Below, piece by piece: positions 15,383-17,575 of a DNA stretch of 17,575 nucleotides; position 1 is the stretch's first letter, and each line of letters opens with the position of its first letter. The notes under the pieces are model-generated. The model was given only the letters and a program-made list of their open reading frames with translations, made no database searches and had not been told where the DNA came from. The stretch spans positions 1 to 17,575 of the forward strand of contig CANNDT010000092.1 of the NCBI GenBank assembly GCA_947503365.1, given 5' to 3'. Both the position numbers and the translations under genes were made by a program. This stretch comes from CANNDT01 sp945876205 (GTDB lineage: Bacteria; Acidobacteriota; Vicinamibacteria; Vicinamibacterales; UBA2999).

Positions 15383-15964
15383 TCAGCCGGTGAAGGTTCC
15401 GCGCAGCCCGAGGGCGTCGGCCTGCTCGCGCATGAAGGTGATGACGTTGGTGACGTGTTCGTCGAGGGGTAGGCCCAGGAGCTCGGCGCCGTTACGGAGG
15501 TCATCCCGCGAGACCGCGCGAGCGAAGGCCTTGTCCTTCATCTTCTTGATCACCGACGGGGCTTCGAGGTCGAGAACACTCTTGCTCGGGCGCACGAGCG
15601 ACGCGGCGGTGACGAATCCCGCCATCTCGTCGCAGGCGAACAGGGTCTTCTCGAGCAGGCTGTCGCGCGTGACGCCGCTGTAGTTGGCGTGCGACAAGAT
15701 CGCCCGCATCACCCACTCAGGGTAGCCGAGCCGGCGAAGCTCGTCGCATCCGCGGAACGGATGATTGTCCAGCGTCGGATAACGCTCGTAGTCGAAGTCG
15801 TGCAGCAGCGCGACGACGCTCCAGGCTTCTTCGTCCTCGCCGAACTTGCGCGCGTAGCCGCGCACCGCCGCCTCGACGCCGAGCGCATGCTTGCGGAGGC
15901 TCTCGCCCTGGGTCCACTCGGTGAGGAGTTGCCAGGCGGAATGGCGTGAGATCGTGTCGTTCAC
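15383..15964 (-). CDS. HD-domain hydrolase
   Basis: A 193-residue cytoplasmic protein. The start is a GTG at 15964 (VNDTISRHSAWQLL). The HD-superfamily metal site is visible: His26 (RKHALGVE), His55-Asp56 (LLHDFDYERYP), His68 (NHPF), His92 (SHANY) and Asp112 (CDEMAGF). This matches the 'HDIG'-like family of small predicted phosphohydrolases whose substrates are unknown. The C-terminal half SVIKKMKDKAFARAVSRDD is typical of the same group. A GAAC-rich repeat lies between this start and the Nudix stop; it overlaps the start codon, and the start itself carries the same 14 bases as the Nudix start. The gene is 19 bases upstream of the first ABC ATPase. Confidence 0.88.
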   Translation of the reverse strand: MNDTISRHSAWQLLTEWTQGESLRKHALGVEAAVRGYARKFGEDEEAWSVVALLHDFDYERYPTLDNHPFRGCDELRRLGYPEWVMRAILSHANYSGVTRDSLLEKTLFACDEMAGFVTAASLVRPSKSVLDLEAPSVIKKMKDKAFARAVSRDDLRNGAELLGLPLDEHVTNVITFMREQADALGLRGTFTG

Positions 15965-16010
15965 GCTTCTACGTTCTCGGTGCTCGGTTCGTGTTCATGT
16001 TCGGTTCAGG
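15956..16010. repeat. GTTC/GAAC-rich degenerate short tandem repeat between the Nudix and HD genes
   Basis: On the plus strand about eight loosely spaced GTTC or near-GTTC words run from 15970 to 16013 (acgttc, cggttc, gtgttc, atgttc, ggttc, ggttc), read as GAAC on the coding strand. The array provides the stop of the Nudix gene (cTGAAc) and leads into the start of the HD gene (GTGAAC). Fourteen bases at 15956-15969 (gtcgttcacgcttc) recur exactly at 16471-16484 around the Nudix start. Confidence 0.6.
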
Positions 16011-16479
16011 TTCGCCGCGCTGCGCGCGGCGCGTGCTGCGCCAGCTGCAACCCGCGCTCGATGACGGCCGTGGCCTTCTGCGTCAAGTGATACGGCGCGA
16101 GCGCCGACGGATCGACGAATACCGCGGCGTCGGCATCCGACCCGGCGCGCAGCTCGCCGGCGATGGGCCAGCACAGGTAGTCCACCAGCACGTAGTGATA
16201 TTCCACGCGGCTTTCGTCGTCCTTGATGATGCGGTCGAACACTTCGATGACGGGACCGACCTCCACCTCGAGGCCGGTCTCTTCCTGCATCTCGCGGGCG
16301 ACGCACTCTTCCAGCGTCTCGCCGAGCTCCACAGCGCCGCCAGGAAGGCTCCAGTGTCCCTTCATCGGCTCGAACCGCCGGCGAATGAGCACGACCTTGC
16401 CCTCAACGACGACGACCGCGCCCACTCCAACAATCGGACGATCAGGATACTGGCGGCTGCTTGTTACTTCGTCGTTCAC
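16006..16479 (-). CDS. Nudix hydrolase
   Basis: A 157-residue enzyme if started at the GTG at 16479 (VNDEVTSSRQ). The Nudix box GX5EX7REUXEEXGU is perfect: Gly48, Glu54, Arg62-Glu63, Glu66-Glu67, Gly69, with Leu70. It follows VGAVVVVEGKVVLIRRRFEP and GHWSLPGGA, the usual first strands. Such enzymes hydrolyse nucleoside diphosphates linked to another group, such as oxidised nucleotides, ADP-ribose or NADH; the substrate is not evident. The GTG at 16479 is preferred because it has the same 14-base context as the HD start and keeps normal length; a GTG at 16551 or an ATG at about 16533 would add 18-24 residues unlike the family. It is the first gene of the minus-strand run, ending 41 bases before the HD start. 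Confidence 0.9.
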   Translation of the reverse strand: MNDEVTSSRQYPDRPIVGVGAVVVVEGKVVLIRRRFEPMKGHWSLPGGAVELGETLEECVAREMQEETGLEVEVGPVIEVFDRIIKDDESRVEYHYVLVDYLCWPIAGELRAGSDADAAVFVDPSALAPYHLTQKATAVIERGLQLAQHAPRAARRT

Positions 16480-16583
16480 GCTTCGACCGTCGTCTTCATA
16501 TGGCTTCACAGCTGACCCTAAATATGTGGTCATGCCAAGGCTCCGCACCACCCATCCCGGGCACGCCGATCCATGGGGCCACC

Positions 16584-16981
16584 TTACCCGCGTCCCGATC
16601 GTGCCACCGCGCTATCGAACGCAGGGATCAGGTCGCTCTGCCCAAGGGCCGACTCGAGCATCTGGAGCAGGCGGCCCACTCGCGCGAGGTCGATGCACGC
16701 GTCCTGCACTCTCAAGAGCGTGACCACATCCTCGATGTCCTTTGAGCGGCCGGCCAGCAGGGGTCGTCGAACCGGAACCGAAATCCTCGTGCGGCGAGGG
16801 CCTCGACCAACGTCCGGTTCGACAGACCCTCGGGCACACGCGCGGTGACGTCCACGTCGGCGGTCAACCGCGCCACGCCATAGACGATGGCGGCCTGCGC
16901 CCCGAAGAGAAACCACTCCACGTGGATGGCCGCGAGGGCCGCCCCGAGGTCTGCGAGCAGATCAGCGACTGGTGAACGCAT
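16584..16981 (-). pseudogene. Nucleotidyltransferase (MNT/AbiEii-like) broken by an internal deletion and frameshift
   Basis: Start ATG at 16981: MRSPVADLLADLGAALAAI, then FLFGAQAAIVYGVARLTADVDVT, the nucleotidyltransferase core with Gly-x-x-A...R-x-T-x-D-V-D (Asp43, Asp45, probable metal ligands), to about residue 74 (GFRFRFDDP). The frame then leaves the family and ends at 16712. A second frame ending TAA at 16584 carries the usual tail, LLAGRSKDIEDVVTLLRVQDAC...LESALGQSDLIPAFDS. In relatives some 50 residues separate these parts, including a third acidic position and a strand ending '...K.LAGRPKDLEDV'. Here they are joined at about 16757-16760, so a deletion that is not a multiple of three took out the middle. 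Such proteins act with HEPN-type or other toxins. This copy should be inactive. Confidence 0.75.
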
Positions 16982-17219
16982 GCGCGGCGCGATCCAGGCG
17001 CTGTTGGAGCGACCGATGATCGAGCAGGTCTTCATCGCGATGCCTGCGCGACGGATAGTCGGGCTGCACGGTCCGTATGTGTTGCAGGAGCGCCGTGGCG
17101 GCCTGCCGCGCGGGGGCCGCGCCGTGCCGCTGGTACTGCTGCGCCCAGTAGTCACCCTTGCGAGTCGCGGCCATCGCCCAGTCGCGGCGGGCAAACCGTC
17201 TCAGATCGTCGGCGGTCAC
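16962..17219 (-). CDS. Small conserved protein encoded upstream of the nucleotidyltransferase
   Basis: An 85-residue soluble protein starting at a GTG (17219) that overlaps the stop of the propeller gene by four bases (GTGA). Sequence: VTADDLRRFARRDWAMAATRK, then YWAQQYQRHG, and a final helix ending RQRLDRAAHAFTSR-like. Composition is charged, helical, with many Arg, Ala and Gln. Its 3' end overlaps the start of the nucleotidyltransferase by 20 bases, and I recall proteins with the same 'DLRR...RDWA....K..YW' opening next to intact nucleotidyltransferases in other genomes, so the two are likely partners. The function is unknown; a toxin/antitoxin-like pairing is only an inference. Longer in-frame reading up to 17519 is the wrong frame of the propeller gene. 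Confidence 0.65.
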   Translation of the reverse strand: MTADDLRRFARRDWAMAATRKGDYWAQQYQRHGAAPARQAATALLQHIRTVQPDYPSRRHRDEDLLDHRSLQQRLDRAAHAFTSR

Positions 17220-17575
17220 TTCTGCGCCTCGGGATTCCAGTTCATCAGGAGCGTGATGGGCGCGGCGGCGCTGTCGAGTTCCGTGTTGATCAGGAAGCGC
17301 CCGTCGGGGGCGACGTCGTATTGCCGACCCTGTTGCGCGTCCACGCCGCCGCCGTAGATGCGCGTGGGAAACAGCCGCACAGGCGCGCCCGGTTCGAACG
17401 TGGACCCGGTGACGATGATCGGCGCCGCCATCATTGCGCCCGCCGGGTCGAGGTAATACAGCTCGTTGCCATCGGGGCTCCAGACCGGATGGATGCCTCC
17501 CGCCGTGGACACTTGCCATTGACCCCCAGCCGCCTCTGCCGCCTGCCCTGAGCGAAGTCGAGGGGTGCCCGCCGC
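17216..17575 (-). CDS. PD40/WD40-like beta-propeller protein, probably Ser/Thr kinase (3' part only)
   Basis: The frame is open to the right edge, so only the C-terminal 119 residues are seen. QWQVSTAGGIHPVWSPDGNE with LYYL is a PD40 (TolB-like) propeller blade; the end QYDVAPDGRFLINT...AAAPITLLMNWNPEAQK is the standard last blade of Acidobacteriota Ser/Thr kinases that carry an extracellular WD40-like propeller. The kinase domain lies outside the window, so that name is an inference. The gene's last base pairs overlap the start of the small gene at 17219. Upstream of the blade is an in-frame 28-base dispersed repeat (17541-17568), which reads PRLRSGQA and looks inserted. Confidence 0.8.
   Translation of the reverse strand, partial: AAGTPRLRSGQAAEAAGGQWQVSTAGGIHPVWSPDGNELYYLDPAGAMMAAPIIVTGSTFEPGAPVRLFPTRIYGGGVDAQQGRQYDVAPDGRFLINTELDSAAAPITLLMNWNPEAQK
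17541..17568. repeat. Short dispersed imperfect-hairpin repeat inside a coding frame
   Basis: The plus strand reads CCTGCCCTGAGCGAAGTCG then AGGGGTGC. The core CCCT...AGGG can form an imperfect stem around GAA. I recall this word, with small variations, as an intergenic and in-frame repeat across soil and groundwater genomes. Here it encodes PRLRSGQA in the propeller gene. No second copy was seen in the window. Confidence 0.45.

Overview
The window looks like a chromosome segment from a GC-rich soil or sediment member of the Acidobacteriota, probably of the Vicinamibacteria type. This is inferred from gene content, not from a marker gene. The pointers are a TonB-dependent receptor starting with a carboxypeptidase-regulatory-like repeat, an ASPIC/UnbV beta-propeller lipoprotein paired with a TPR lipoprotein, secreted 'PDLQGIW' proteins, DUF6152/DUF6644-type proteins, and a PD40 propeller C-terminus. 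No RNA gene, CRISPR array or complete insertion sequence was seen.

Layout. (1) 1-204, minus: 5' end of an outer-membrane receptor gene with its own promoter. (2) 411-4771, plus: ASPIC/UnbV lipoprotein, TPR lipoprotein (ATGA overlap), then a secreted di-heme cytochrome c. (3) 4776-8197, minus: three related secreted proteins of unknown function, two of them close tandem paralogues, behind a good candidate promoter. (4) 8198-8624: a gap with that promoter and a plus-strand remnant of a nitrilase-family gene. (5) 8625-10136, minus: a DUF6152-type periplasmic protein and two paralogous four-helix membrane proteins (DUF6644-type) in one compact operon. (6) 10303-16479, minus: a long run of Nudix hydrolase, HD-domain protein, two ATPase/permease ABC-2 pairs whose genes overlap end to end, a membrane-anchored DUF3352-like protein, and a gamma-glutamylcyclotransferase-like protein. 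(7) 16584-17575, minus: a broken nucleotidyltransferase with a small overlapping partner gene, behind the 3' end of a PD40 propeller protein, probably a Ser/Thr kinase.

How the parts may work together. Regions 2-5 are almost all exported or membrane proteins: lipoproteins, a cytochrome, secreted proteins and a small membrane module. They suggest an envelope or periplasmic redox/export function that cannot be named from sequence. Region 6 is an ABC export system with two ATPases and two permeases made as one coupled unit, with housekeeping hydrolases at both ends. The best candidate for an undescribed system is region 5. Its periplasmic protein is predicted to begin, after signal cleavage, with two histidines. 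It sits directly upstream of two membrane paralogues sharing an E-x-x-H...D-x-R-L-x-G helix motif, a layout that recalls CopC/CopD copper handling.
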